Below the pieces are notes generated by a model. That model did no database searches and was not told the origin of the DNA. It saw only the letters and a list, made by a program, of their open reading frames with translations. From Lachnospiraceae bacterium UBA4338 (GTDB taxonomy: Bacteria; Bacillota; Clostridia; Lachnospirales; Lachnospiraceae): a stretch of DNA of 64,000 nt. Location of the stretch: positions 1-64,000 of the forward strand of contig DGTK01000007.1 in the NCBI GenBank assembly GCA_002393735.1, given 5' to 3'. Shown here piece by piece: positions 53,949 through 63,214 of the stretch (its first letter is position 1; each line of letters begins with the position of its first letter). The position numbers and the translations under genes are program-made.

Positions 53949-54631
53949 TTAAGATTTCTCCAATCTATAGGTTCTAAATTATTTTTCTCCAAATATTCAT
54001 TACATTGTCTAAAATGCCCGCACCCCAAGAATCCTCTGTTTGCAGACAAAGGACTTGGATGGGTGGTTCTTAAGACTAACTGCGGATTACTGCTATCATT
54101 CTCCACAAGTCTTCCTGCGTCAGAGCCCCAGAGCATGTAAACCATAGGCTTTTTTGAATCTCTAAGGGACTTTACAACTGCTGATGTAAGTATCTCCCAG
54201 CCTTTATTCTTATGAGAATTAGCCTCTCCCTCTCTTACTGTAAGCACCGCATTAAGAAGAAGCACACCCTGATTTGCCAGATTGGTCAAATCACCGCTCC
54301 TAGGATAATCAATCCCATATTCATCCTGAATTTCCTTATAAATATTTCTAAGTGATGGCGGAATCTTCACACCCTTTGGCACAGAGAAAGATAAGCCCAT
54401 GGCCTGCCCCCTCTCATGATAAGGATCCTGCCCCATAATCAGTACCTTCACCTTTGAAGGCGGGCAAAGATTTAATGCATTATAAACCTTATCAGCCGGC
54501 GGAAATACATTATACATGGACCGTTCTTTTTTAAGAAATTCATTAAGCTGCCTTAAAACAACCTTATCATTCTCACTGATATATGGCCTTATGGCATCCT
54601 GCCACTCAAGTAGCATTCCATGTTCATTCAT
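53945..54631 (-). CDS. ung: Uracil-DNA glycosylase, 228 aa
   Basis: Ung removes uracil from DNA. The family 1 motifs are all here: GQDPYHERGQAMGLSFSVPK (catalytic Asp), GVLLLNAVLTVREGEANSH and HPSPLSANRGFLGCGHF with the catalytic His. Length is typical. It lies 2 nt after hisF and shares 4 nt with lysA. With PolC proofreading apparently lost (see polC), base-excision repair genes like this one would matter more, but the link is inference. Confidence 0.96.
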   Translation of the reverse strand: MNEHGMLLEWQDAIRPYISENDKVVLRQLNEFLKKERSMYNVFPPADKVYNALNLCPPSKVKVLIMGQDPYHERGQAMGLSFSVPKGVKIPPSLRNIYKEIQDEYGIDYPRSGDLTNLANQGVLLLNAVLTVREGEANSHKNKGWEILTSAVVKSLRDSKKPMVYMLWGSDAGRLVENDSSNPQLVLRTTHPSPLSANRGFLGCGHFRQCNEYLEKNNLEPIDWRNLK

Positions 54632-54633
54632 AA

Positions 54634-55395
54634 CTATAACCTGACAGGAACACCCTTATTCTTAAGATATTCCTTAACTTCCCTAATCGATAACTCATTA
54701 AAGTGAAAAAGACTCGCCGCCAAAGCAGCCTCAGCCTTCGCCTCTGTAAGCGCCTCATAAAAGTGCTCTAACTTACCGGCGCCGCCTGATGCAATAACCG
54801 GAATTGGAACAAGGTCTGACACCGTTTTCGTAAGTTCAATATCAAAACCATCCTTTGTTCCATCGCAGTCCATACTGGTTAAAAGAATCTCTCCGGCTCC
54901 TCTTTGATAAGCCTCTTCTGCCCACTTAAGCGCATCGATTCCCATATCCACGCGGCCGCCATTTTTGAAAATATTCCAGCCTGTACCGTCTGCTCTTCTT
55001 TTGGCATCAATTGCAACAACAACGCACTGACTTCCGAACTTGTCAGCCGCTTCGTTAATCAAAGGAGGATTCATAATAGCTGCCGAATTAACTGCAACCT
55101 TGTCAGCACCTGCTCTTAATATCTCCTTAAAATCGTCCACAGTTCTAATCCCACCGCCCACGGTAAAAGGAATGAATACGCAGCTGGCAACCTTCTCCAC
55201 CATATCCGTAACAGTATGTCTGTTATCGGATGATGCTGTAATATCAAGGAAAACCAGTTCGTCCGCACCTGCCCTGTCATAGGCATAGGCACATGCAACA
55301 GGATCACCGGCATCCACTAAATTCACAAAATTAATACCCTTAACAACTCTGCCCGCATTAACATCAAGGCAAGGTATTATCCTTTTTGTATGCAT
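54634..55395 (-). CDS. hisF: Imidazole glycerol phosphate synthase subunit HisF, 253 aa
   Basis: HisF is the cyclase half of the enzyme that makes imidazole glycerol phosphate and AICAR in histidine synthesis. The TIM-barrel shows [19 protein letters not shown] (catalytic Asp11-like), [35 protein letters not shown] and [18 protein letters not shown]. Length is typical. It follows hisH with 9 nt between. The remaining histidine genes are not in the window. Confidence 0.97.
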   Translation of the reverse strand: MHTKRIIPCLDVNAGRVVKGINFVNLVDAGDPVACAYAYDRAGADELVFLDITASSDNRHTVTDMVEKVASCVFIPFTVGGGIRTVDDFKEILRAGADKVAVNSAAIMNPPLINEAADKFGSQCVVVAIDAKRRADGTGWNIFKNGGRVDMGIDALKWAEEAYQRGAGEILLTSMDCDGTKDGFDIELTKTVSDLVPIPVIASGGAGKLEHFYEALTEAKAEAALAASLFHFNELSIREVKEYLKNKGVPVRL

Positions 55396-55404
55396 ATTTA
55401 TCTC

Positions 55405-56007
55405 CTACATTGAAATGAAATTCTTAAGAATCTGAAGGCCTGTATCTGAACTCTTCTCAGGATGAAACTGGCAGGCAAAAATATTATCCTTCTCAACTGC
55501 CGCATGAATAGTAACACCATAATCAGATGTTGCTATAACCACATCTTCATCTGCCTTAAGATAATATGAATGAACGAAATACACATAAGAACCTTCCTTG
55601 ATGCCCTTAAGCAGCCTGCTTTCTTTAGGCATACTAAGAGAGTTCCAGCCCATATGAGGTATTTTCAGATTACCATCTGATGGCAATTTAAGTATATGTC
55701 CTTTTAGAATTCCAAGACCTTCAACTCCCGGGCTCTCCTCGCTGGATTCAAACAAAAGCTGAAGTCCTAAGCATATACCAAGTAATGGCTTTCCATTACC
55801 GGTTAATTCCTTAATTGTATCTGTAAGATTTGAGGCATTTAACTTCTCCATCGCATCGCCATATGCCCCGACGCCTGGTAATATAAGCTTATCTGCCTTT
55901 TTTAGTACCTCTGGATCAGAACTTAATACATAAGGCACATCCATGGATTTAAGTGCATGTTCCACAGATCTTATATTTCCTGCATCATAATCAATAATAC
56001 CAATCAT
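55405..56007 (-). CDS. hisH: Imidazole glycerol phosphate synthase glutaminase subunit HisH, 200 aa
   Basis: HisH supplies ammonia from glutamine to HisF. The nucleophile is in LGICLGLQLLFESS, and the His/Glu pair lies in CQFHPEKS; the start MIGIIDYDAGNIRSVEHAL is the usual one. The frame could be extended 58 codons to 56181, but that region is inside the upstream gene and its basic sequence is unlike HisH, so I start at the ATG at 56007; its ribosome site is weak (GGTGG). Length 200 is normal. The gap to the large upstream membrane protein gene is 16 nt. Confidence 0.94.
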   Translation of the reverse strand: MIGIIDYDAGNIRSVEHALKSMDVPYVLSSDPEVLKKADKLILPGVGAYGDAMEKLNASNLTDTIKELTGNGKPLLGICLGLQLLFESSEESPGVEGLGILKGHILKLPSDGNLKIPHMGWNSLSMPKESRLLKGIKEGSYVYFVHSYYLKADEDVVIATSDYGVTIHAAVEKDNIFACQFHPEKSSDTGLQILKNFISM

Positions 56008-56023
56008 TGTTCCACCATTTCCA

Positions 56024-58186
56024 TTAAAGTGTTGTTTCTTCAGGAAGCGGATCAGGTGCCTCGCCTTCCTCATTTCCTTCACCTGCATTATCCGGCGAAG
56101 GTGCAAGTCCCGGTTCGCCTTCAAGCGGATCTTCCAGGGTCTCTTCAGGTGCAGCCTCTTCGCCATCTCCACCTTCTTCACCGCCGGTTATGCTTTCAAG
56201 CTGAGCATCATATGCTCTTTGCTGTGATTCCTCATCAAGCGGATCAAATGCATCATAGGGAAGTCCCCTCATAATACTCTCAATCGCTGACGTATAATAT
56301 ACAGGACGCATCTGACAGATTTCCTCAGCCTGCTCCTCTGTCACGCCATACTTATCACTAAGTATCGAAAGCGCCGCATTTCTTACAATCGCAACCTCTT
56401 CAGCCACGCCTATATTATCTGCCTCAACCTTCTTCGTATCGCAGTAAGTAATGGTCTTAAAGAGCGCATCCAGAGCCTTATCCTCTCTCTTAATTGCCAT
56501 AAACTTATCATACTGATCAAGTTTTGTATTAACTGCATTAAGGAGCGATGCCTTGCGATAAACCAGCGTATCATTTTCACTTAATTTCATGCCATATAAT
56601 GTAAGCGCCGCCTCCTGGTACTCACCATCATACAAGTCATAATTAGCTTTATTAATTGCAAGTTTTCTTGGTCCGAAATAGCAAAGCACAACTATTACAG
56701 CTGCAATAGACAAACACACCAGCAAAATCGCCGCCACAGCCTTATTACTGATACCCTTTTGTCTTGGCTTAAGTTCTTCTTCAAGACTCTTTTCTTTCTT
56801 AGGCTTTTTCTCTTTTTTCTTCTTTTTCTTACCTTCCCCTTCTTCGCCGTCGCCTTCCTCGTCGCCGCCTTTATCCTTCTTGGATTTCTTCTTAGGGGAT
56901 TCCTCGCCTTCGCCGCCCTCGTCTTCGGCGCCTTCCTTGCCCTTCTTGCCTTTTTTATCTTTCTTTTCTTTTTTCTTCTTTTCCTTCTTGCCCTTCTTAG
57001 CCGGAGCCCCTGCTCCTTCAGTTTCTTCAGCACCCTCTGCATTTTCGCCTTCAGCGCCTTCTTCAGTTTCCTCTTCTTCTTCGGATTCAAATAAGAATGC
57101 CATGATGCGCTCCCAAAGGCTCATCTTCTTCTTGCCTTCTAAGTCATCATCCAAATCTTCTTCTACAGGCTCTTTCTTAGGTTTCTTTTCTTTTTTCTTT
57201 TTCTCTTTCTTAGGTTTTTCCGGCTCTTTACTAGGCTCTTCCTTAACCTCTTCTACAGGCTGGGCCTGTGCCTCTTCCATAGGCGGAAGATCATCAAAAC
57301 CTTCGTTCTCAGTAGCAGCACTTTCAGTAACTATCTCTATGCTGCCATTACCTTCTTCAATTGCCTCTTCTTCATCCACAACAGTCTTATATGTTGTCTC
57401 TCCAATTTCAGGAAGATTCTCTCCATACTCTCTTTGCTCTTTTTCTTCCTGAGCAGTTTCAAGCATGTCCATAAGATTGTCATTAACAAGGTCATTATTG
57501 TCAGGCTTGCTAAGAATGGTGGAAATCTCGGATATATCTTCTTCATCCACAGGAACACCATTTAAATCAAGAATAGGTTCACCTTCTTCATCAAGATCTA
57601 CGCCCTTAGCGTTTTCTTCCGCTGCTTCCGGCTTTTCTGCCTTTTCTTTGGCTACTTCTTCAGCCGCAGCCTCAGCCTTTTCTTCTCCACCTTCAGGCTC
57701 TTTTAACAATGATTCATCAAGGTCAGAACTAAGTTCATTAGCATCAAAATCTTCAAGATCATCAAAGTCACCCAAATCGCCAAGTGCATCTTTAAGCATG
57801 GCATCCACGTCATTAACATCTGCCATTACATCCGATGAATCCAAGGATAATTCTTTAATCTCTTCGGCAGGAGCCTCGGAAGCAGGTTCCTTAGCTTCTG
57901 ATTCCGCCTCATAGGGTTCTGCCACATCTATGCTTACATCATCCAGATTAAAATCCCCAAGTTCCATATCATCTACAGGCTCAGCGAATCTTGTATCAAC
58001 AGATTTAGGTGCAACAACCTGACCTTCCATATCTGCCTCACTCTCAGACTCTTTTTCAGCTTCGCTTGCAGCCTCCAACTCGTCAAAGGCACTCTGCATC
58101 TGATCCATTTCTTCCTGAGATATTTCCAGAAGTTCGTTATCAACGAAATCCAGTATTTCAATATCATCTTTCTTTGTATCTGCCAT
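56024..58186 (-). CDS. Large low-complexity single-TM protein, 720 aa
   Basis: I do not recognise this gene. Residues 1-340 are very acidic and Ser/Ala/Asp rich; 340-470 alternate Lys and Glu in runs such as KKEKKKKEKKPKKE and KKKSKKDKGGDEEG; a membrane helix lies at about 483-503 (AVAAILLVCLSIAAVIVV); the last 215 residues have a helical, TPR-like pattern (YDLYDGEYQEAALTLYGMKL) and an acidic Pro/Glu tail. The charges suggest the long N-terminal part is cytosolic, disordered and self-interacting through opposite charges; the helical part would be outside. It leads the operon with hisH, hisF, ung and lysA, without obvious connection. Confidence 0.85.
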   Translation of the reverse strand: MADTKKDDIEILDFVDNELLEISQEEMDQMQSAFDELEAASEAEKESESEADMEGQVVAPKSVDTRFAEPVDDMELGDFNLDDVSIDVAEPYEAESEAKEPASEAPAEEIKELSLDSSDVMADVNDVDAMLKDALGDLGDFDDLEDFDANELSSDLDESLLKEPEGGEEKAEAAAEEVAKEKAEKPEAAEENAKGVDLDEEGEPILDLNGVPVDEEDISEISTILSKPDNNDLVNDNLMDMLETAQEEKEQREYGENLPEIGETTYKTVVDEEEAIEEGNGSIEIVTESAATENEGFDDLPPMEEAQAQPVEEVKEEPSKEPEKPKKEKKKKEKKPKKEPVEEDLDDDLEGKKKMSLWERIMAFLFESEEEEETEEGAEGENAEGAEETEGAGAPAKKGKKEKKKKEKKDKKGKKGKEGAEDEGGEGEESPKKKSKKDKGGDEEGDGEEGEGKKKKKKEKKPKKEKSLEEELKPRQKGISNKAVAAILLVCLSIAAVIVVLCYFGPRKLAINKANYDLYDGEYQEAALTLYGMKLSENDTLVYRKASLLNAVNTKLDQYDKFMAIKREDKALDALFKTITYCDTKKVEADNIGVAEEVAIVRNAALSILSDKYGVTEEQAEEICQMRPVYYTSAIESIMRGLPYDAFDPLDEESQQRAYDAQLESITGGEEGGDGEEAAPEETLEDPLEGEPGLAPSPDNAGEGNEEGEAPDPLPEETTL

Positions 58187-58238
58187 CTAAATCTCCCGGC
58201 CCTTTCAAATACTGCTTAATAAAGGCTTATAATTAGTT

Positions 58239-58266
58239 AAAGCCGGGTGAATTGATACCCGGCTTT
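58239..58266 (-). terminator. Terminator after cheV
   Basis: AAAGCCGGGT (58239-58248) pairs perfectly with ACCCGGCTTT (58257-58266); the T-run after it is short. It lies 8 nt beyond the cheV stop. Confidence 0.75.
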
Positions 58267-58274
58267 CAGTCAAC

Positions 58275-59165
58275 TTAAACTAAGGCATCTATTTCTTTAA
58301 TAAGATTGCCTATCTCCGGTTTGGACAATTGAGCATTTGCTCCCAACGCCTCTCCTTTTCTCTTCATTTCTTCGTTAACCAAAGAAGAGAAAATAATTAC
58401 CGGCAGGTGTTCCGTAACGCTTTGGTCTCTGAGTCGTTTCAGCAGGTGATGCCCATCCATAACAGGCATTTCGATATCTGTTATCACCAGCTTAAGTTTC
58501 TCATTGATACTGCCTTCGGAAATATATCCATCAATTATATCCAGAGCTTCCTGTCCGTTGTTGCAGGAAGTGATATGCGTATATCCTGCCTTGATCAGGC
58601 AATCCTGTATAAGTTTATTAAGAAGCGGTGAATCCTCAACAATCATAATAGGCACATTGTGTCTTTCATGACTATCAAGCGCATCAACATCGGATATCTT
58701 AAGACTGGTTTCAGGATTAATATCTGCAATAATCTTCTCGAAATCAAGAATGATTATAAGTTTGCCATTAATATTAACAATACCTGTGGAAATTCCGTCT
58801 TCCATTGAACCAACCGCATTATCCGGCTGGATAATATCTGACCAGTATACTCTGTGAATACCAAGCACCTGTTCAACATGGAAAGCTATATTAAGCTTGT
58901 TGAAATTAGTGATAATAAATAAACCTTCCGGCTTACTCTTACCTCTTTGCAGACAATTGGAAAGATCTATTGCCGTAATCATGAAATCTCTCGGCATAAA
59001 TATACCTTCAACACTTGGATGTGAATTAGGTATAGGTGTAACATTCTGATATGTAATTATCTCTCTGATCTTCGCCACATTAATTCCGTAAGAATTACCC
59101 GCTACAACGAATTCCAGTATCTCAAGTTCGTTGGTTCCATTCTCAAGAAGAATATTATTAGCCAT
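58275..59165 (-). CDS. cheV: Chemotaxis coupling protein CheV, 296 aa
   Basis: CheV couples receptors to the kinase CheA. The N-terminal CheW domain (about 10-155) shows LEFVVAGNSYGINVAKIREI, TPIPNSHPSVEGIFMPRD and GIVNINGKLIIILDFEKI. The C-terminal response-regulator domain has the phospho-Asp in LVITDIEMPVMDGHHLLKRL, an acidic pair in MIVEDSPLL and the conserved Lys in AQLSKPE. The gene is alone in the window, so other chemotaxis genes lie elsewhere; flagellar motility of the organism is implied. Confidence 0.93.
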   Translation of the reverse strand: MANNILLENGTNELEILEFVVAGNSYGINVAKIREIITYQNVTPIPNSHPSVEGIFMPRDFMITAIDLSNCLQRGKSKPEGLFIITNFNKLNIAFHVEQVLGIHRVYWSDIIQPDNAVGSMEDGISTGIVNINGKLIIILDFEKIIADINPETSLKISDVDALDSHERHNVPIMIVEDSPLLNKLIQDCLIKAGYTHITSCNNGQEALDIIDGYISEGSINEKLKLVITDIEMPVMDGHHLLKRLRDQSVTEHLPVIIFSSLVNEEMKRKGEALGANAQLSKPEIGNLIKEIDALV

Positions 59166-59222
59166 AAAAACCTCCTAGATACATTTTTTAGCCCCAAATG
59201 TGAATCACTCTCACACTAGTCA

Positions 59223-59231
59223 ATTATACCA
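59223..59231 (-). promoter_or_regulatory. Extended -10 promoter of cheV
   Basis: The minus strand has TGG-TATAAT (59231-59223), an extended -10, about 60 nt before cheV. I find no good -35. The leader contains a short TGTGA/TCACA inverted repeat (in 59201-59218). Confidence 0.45.
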
Positions 59232-59276
59232 CATTTCATAGTAAATACATACAATTATTTTATAATTTTACGAAAC

Positions 59277-61208
59277 TTAATCAGTCACTGCCACCTGTTT
59301 TCTTAACATATCAAGATAGATATCTCCAGGCACAGGTTTGGAGAAATAGAATCCCTGGAAGAAATCACACTTAAGCTTCTGAAGCAGATTTCTCTGTTCC
59401 TGCGTCTCAATACCTTCTGCGATAAGTTTATACTTCATATCCTTCATCATTTTTATTGTATTCTCAAGGAATATCATCGCGTTCTCATCTCCCATTCCGT
59501 TCTGCGGATGAAGGGCGCTCCAGAGAATTGTTTTATCAAGTTTAATAATTGAAAATGGCATGTCATACATGTAGGAAATATTGGAATATCCCGTTCCATA
59601 ATCATCCAGTGAGAAAGTAAATCCTCTTTCTTTTAAGGCATTAACTGTCTCCATAAGTGTATGTCTTGAATCAGAAGCTGCCGACTCAGTAATCTCAAGA
59701 TTAATGTGCTTTGCTTCAAGCCCGTGTTTCTTAAGCACTTTGTCAAAAGCATCCACAAGCCTTGAATTCATACATTGCACAACGGAAAGGTTAATCTCAA
59801 TATAATCAATACCCAGATCCAAAAGATTATTTGTCTTATAGAAATTACAAACCTCATCAAAGACAAAAGCCCCGATGTCCACAATCATTCCTGTCTGCTC
59901 AGCAATCGGGACAAATTCTTCAGGAGAGATATATCCTAGTTTTTCATCAGTAAGTCTCACAAGAGCTTCCGCGGACACTATTCTTCCCGTGCTTGAATCA
60001 AGGATTGGCTGATACCATACCTGGAATTTACGTTTATCCAAAGCTTCCTGAATAACCTTTTCAACCAGCATTCTTCTTTGATGCGTAACAACCGCATCCG
60101 TAACATTTCCTTCTTCAGATACCAGATCATTAAACGGAGTATCCAGAATGAGGAGAAGGTCTTCCATGGTCTCCACATCAACACGTGGTCTTACATCATA
60201 AATTTCAATCGGAAATACCGAGCCCATGGATTTATATTCCCAGGCTGAATGAAATCTATCCAGGATTTCCGTTTTAAGTTTCACTTTTTCCTCATCGGAA
60301 ATTTTCTTGCCGTAAAGAGCAAAATGCCCCTGTTCGCAGTCGTAACAAATCAGTTTACTGTGTCTGTCATCAAGCCACTGTGCTATTTCTTCAAGCACTC
60401 CGTTAACATATTCAACGCCAAGCGTTGTGTAATAAAACTGAACATTGGCAAGTTTAACGACAAGCAGTGTACATTCCCCTCTTTTTAAGGTACTGTCAAC
60501 CGCGCTTAAGAAGGCATATCTGTTATAAACTCCGGTATTGGGATTAATTATATCGGACTTGTTCTCTATGGAGAACAGAATATTAAGAATTGCCAGTGAC
60601 TGACAGAAAATATCAATTAAAACATAAGGGAATTTATACTGAATCAGTACCGGGACAATACCCATAACCGTAAAAAACAAAAGGGATATAAACTTATTGG
60701 TTGAAATAAGTTTCCTGAACATTACCGACAGAATAATTGCCGCAAAAGTATAGAATATTGCTCCTATGTAGAATACAAAGAAGAGACGTCCTCTTGTATA
60801 TGCGCCCGAGGCATCATAATAAAACATACATCTTGTAAAAGGATTGGATGCAAGCAAAACCAGTTCCGCAATAACCGGAACAGATAAAATGAAAAACTGC
60901 AATTTATTGACATTCTTTGCAATATCAAGAACGTATAAAACATATAAAACAAATAAAAACGGAAGTAAATTATGAACTCCGAAGAAAAGATGATTCCAAA
61001 AATCCATCATCAGTATTTCGCCCTGTCCTGCAACTGCCTGGGAAATAGCGCTTGCGATGTCAGCCACCGCAGATATCAGTGATGTGGACACAATTAGTAA
61101 AAAGACACTGTTGGTACCTTTTCTGATTCCCTTTTTATAGAAAAGATAAAATAAGGAGAATAATAATAGTCCTATAGCCGCAATGTCAAAGTCTATATTA
61201 TAAACCAT
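59277..61208 (-). CDS. Membrane EAL-domain c-di-GMP phosphodiesterase with degenerate GGDEF, 643 aa
   Basis: The first 220 residues form about seven membrane helices, resembling the 7TM sensor part of such proteins. Then a GGDEF-like domain (INPNTGVYNRYAFLSAVDST) in which the active motif is EQGHF, so it cannot make c-di-GMP. The EAL domain is complete: EALVRL, IEINLS, ITESAA, LDDYGTGYSN, IKLDKTI and AEGIETQEQ, with all metal and catalytic residues, so it should hydrolyse c-di-GMP. It likely lowers c-di-GMP in response to a membrane signal and could affect motility next to cheV. It is 106 nt from the patatin gene and may have its own promoter. Confidence 0.9.
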   Translation of the reverse strand: MVYNIDFDIAAIGLLLFSLFYLFYKKGIRKGTNSVFLLIVSTSLISAVADIASAISQAVAGQGEILMMDFWNHLFFGVHNLLPFLFVLYVLYVLDIAKNVNKLQFFILSVPVIAELVLLASNPFTRCMFYYDASGAYTRGRLFFVFYIGAIFYTFAAIILSVMFRKLISTNKFISLLFFTVMGIVPVLIQYKFPYVLIDIFCQSLAILNILFSIENKSDIINPNTGVYNRYAFLSAVDSTLKRGECTLLVVKLANVQFYYTTLGVEYVNGVLEEIAQWLDDRHSKLICYDCEQGHFALYGKKISDEEKVKLKTEILDRFHSAWEYKSMGSVFPIEIYDVRPRVDVETMEDLLLILDTPFNDLVSEEGNVTDAVVTHQRRMLVEKVIQEALDKRKFQVWYQPILDSSTGRIVSAEALVRLTDEKLGYISPEEFVPIAEQTGMIVDIGAFVFDEVCNFYKTNNLLDLGIDYIEINLSVVQCMNSRLVDAFDKVLKKHGLEAKHINLEITESAASDSRHTLMETVNALKERGFTFSLDDYGTGYSNISYMYDMPFSIIKLDKTILWSALHPQNGMGDENAMIFLENTIKMMKDMKYKLIAEGIETQEQRNLLQKLKCDFFQGFYFSKPVPGDIYLDMLRKQVAVTD

Positions 61209-61314
61209 GGTAACCCTCTTCTATCCCCTGTTTATTAAGTATAATTATAAACCAAATATGATAAAATAGCCACCGAATATGTGAGTTTATAATTATTTAA
61301 GAATTTAAAAATTC

Positions 61315-62226
61315 TCAGTGAAGAAGGTATTCTTTTAATTCATCTTTCATCTCATACATCTGATTATAACCCTGCCAGTAAAGGTTGCCTAATTTTTCCA
61401 TATCACCGTCAACTCTGGCAACCTCAATAGGGTCTTTTGGCGCAACCCTGAAGAGCTGACCCCTTGCATGAAGGAGTTCAATTTCATCACATCTTCTGTT
61501 ATATGAAATATCCTTCTGGGTAAGTCTTCTGCCAAGTTCAGGATACTTACGATATATGGCTTTATTGCTCATAAGCATTTTATTCGGATAACGGAATTTA
61601 AGATCCCTTGTCTTAATCACAAGAATCTTCTTAAAGTTTCTCCTAAGGGCCCAGTGATAAGGAATCGGGCATGAACATCCGCCATCAAGATAAGGCACAC
61701 CGTCTATATTTACAACAGGCGAAATATATGGCATTGTAGCTGAAGCTCTTACCGCTTTAAAAATATCCGCGCACCGATTCTTCTCAAAATATTCAGCTCT
61801 TCCCGTAAGGCAGTTTGTTGCCACGGCAACGAATCTTGTTTTCTTTGAATAGAATCTTTCTCTGTCAAAAGCCTCAACAACGCCGACTTTATCATCCATA
61901 ATAAAACCTAAATCAAGTATGCTCTTACTGTTAAGAACTGCCTTTGTTCCAACGTATCTGCTGTCATGACGATAGATAAGATTAATTCTTGCTGCTCTTC
62001 CTATCTGTCCTGATGTATAATTCATACCGCCAAGCGCACCTGCAGATACGCCAATAACTGTATCAAGATTTAAATCATTTTCCATCATTGCATCCAGAAA
62101 GCCTTGAGTATAAAGGCCTCTGAAAGCACCGCCCTCTAATACAAGACAGCCATGAATGTAATTCTCTGATGCCCTTCCATTTGGCACCTCATCAATTCTT
62201 GAATAAATTATTTTATCAAGTTCCAT
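61315..62226 (-). CDS. Patatin-like phospholipase, 303 aa
   Basis: This is a serine lipase of the patatin/RssA kind. The oxyanion box is LVLEGGAFRGLYTQGFLDAM, the nucleophile Ser is in IGVSAGALGG and the catalytic Asp in YLDGGCSCPIPYH (DGG in place of DGA). It probably removes acyl chains from phospholipids in the cytosol or at the inner membrane. The C-terminal third is charged. It starts 33 nt after cysE, and may share a transcript with the upstream hydrolase gene, which also handles ester bonds. Confidence 0.9.
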   Translation of the reverse strand: MELDKIIYSRIDEVPNGRASENYIHGCLVLEGGAFRGLYTQGFLDAMMENDLNLDTVIGVSAGALGGMNYTSGQIGRAARINLIYRHDSRYVGTKAVLNSKSILDLGFIMDDKVGVVEAFDRERFYSKKTRFVAVATNCLTGRAEYFEKNRCADIFKAVRASATMPYISPVVNIDGVPYLDGGCSCPIPYHWALRRNFKKILVIKTRDLKFRYPNKMLMSNKAIYRKYPELGRRLTQKDISYNRRCDEIELLHARGQLFRVAPKDPIEVARVDGDMEKLGNLYWQGYNQMYEMKDELKEYLLH

Positions 62227-62259
62227 ATATCACCAATTACCTTTTATTTTTCCCTTAAA

Positions 62260-63201
62260 TTAAATAACCCAGTCGTAAATATATTCACCCGGTTTAGCCT
62301 TAACCGTTCCCTTAAAAGTAAGTTCCGGAGTCTTAACTCCGACCCTTGTATTGGCAGGTACGGATTCGGTAACGAAAGCTGAACCTCCAATGGTGGAATT
62401 GGCTCCGATAACCGTCTCTCCCCCAAGTACCGATGCATTGGAATAGATGGTAACATTATCACATATGGTAGGATGTCTCTTGACACCGCTGAGAAGCTGA
62501 CCCTGTCTTGTAGACAAAGCGCCAAGAGTAACGCCCTGATATATCTTAACATTATTGCCAATTTCGGTGGTCTCACCAATAACAACACCTGTACCGTGGT
62601 CGATGAAGAAGTACTCGCCGATTGTTGCACCAGGGTTAATATCAATACCTGTTCTCGAATGTGCATATTCAGTCATAATTCTCGGAATAAAAGGCACATT
62701 TCTTTTATATAATTCATGGGCAATACGATAAATGAAAATCGCATTAAAACCCGGATATGAGAAGATGATTATCTCCTTGCTTCCGCAGGCCGGGTCCCCG
62801 TCGAAACCTGCCTGAATATCAGTTAAAAGCACTCTTTGGATTTCCGGAATCTCCTTGGCAAAATCATAGCATATTCTCTCTGCCTTATCCGCTATCATCT
62901 CATCAGTTTCATCTTCTTTTCTGTCATACTTTAAGGCGATAATAATCTGCTTTTTAAGTTCTTCACATACAGAACTTATCATCTCGCCAGCAAAATAATG
63001 TGAAGACGTTTTGTCAAAAGCATCCAGCCCGAAATATCCCGGAAACATCAGTCGTCTGATGGCTTTAACTATCTCAACGATTCTGTCTCTGTCAGGAAGT
63101 CTTCTCTTACCGAAAGCATTGAGAAGATCTATCTCTTCATAATTCTGATTAATTCTGGCTGCCAGTGCATCCAGGGTTTCTTTTTTCTCTAAATCGTTCA
63201 T
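62260..63201 (-). CDS. cysE: Serine O-acetyltransferase, 313 aa
   Basis: CysE makes O-acetylserine, the precursor of cysteine. It is the longer Firmicutes type: an N-terminal helical part, FSYPGFNAIFIYRIAHELYK, then the left-handed beta helix with HSRTGIDINPGATIGEYFFI, DHGTGVVIGETTEIGNNV and KIYQGVTLGALST. The active-site His residues are in EYAHSRTGID and IDHGTGVV. An in-frame start 11 codons further up exists, but the ATG at 63201 has GGGAG 5 nt upstream. It follows the hydrolase gene by 13 nt. Confidence 0.93.
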   Translation of the reverse strand: MNDLEKKETLDALAARINQNYEEIDLLNAFGKRRLPDRDRIVEIVKAIRRLMFPGYFGLDAFDKTSSHYFAGEMISSVCEELKKQIIIALKYDRKEDETDEMIADKAERICYDFAKEIPEIQRVLLTDIQAGFDGDPACGSKEIIIFSYPGFNAIFIYRIAHELYKRNVPFIPRIMTEYAHSRTGIDINPGATIGEYFFIDHGTGVVIGETTEIGNNVKIYQGVTLGALSTRQGQLLSGVKRHPTICDNVTIYSNASVLGGETVIGANSTIGGSAFVTESVPANTRVGVKTPELTFKGTVKAKPGEYIYDWVI

Positions 63202-63214
63202 ATTAACTCCCAAT

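Noticed and set aside
55405..56181. N-terminally extended HisH
   Set aside because: The extra 58 residues are basic, unlike HisH, overlap another gene, and the standard start is at 56007.
56695..57452. Arg/Lys-rich and Phe/Ser-rich open frames opposite or inside the 720-residue gene
   Set aside because: They are products of the Lys/Glu repeat read in other frames and have no ribosome site.
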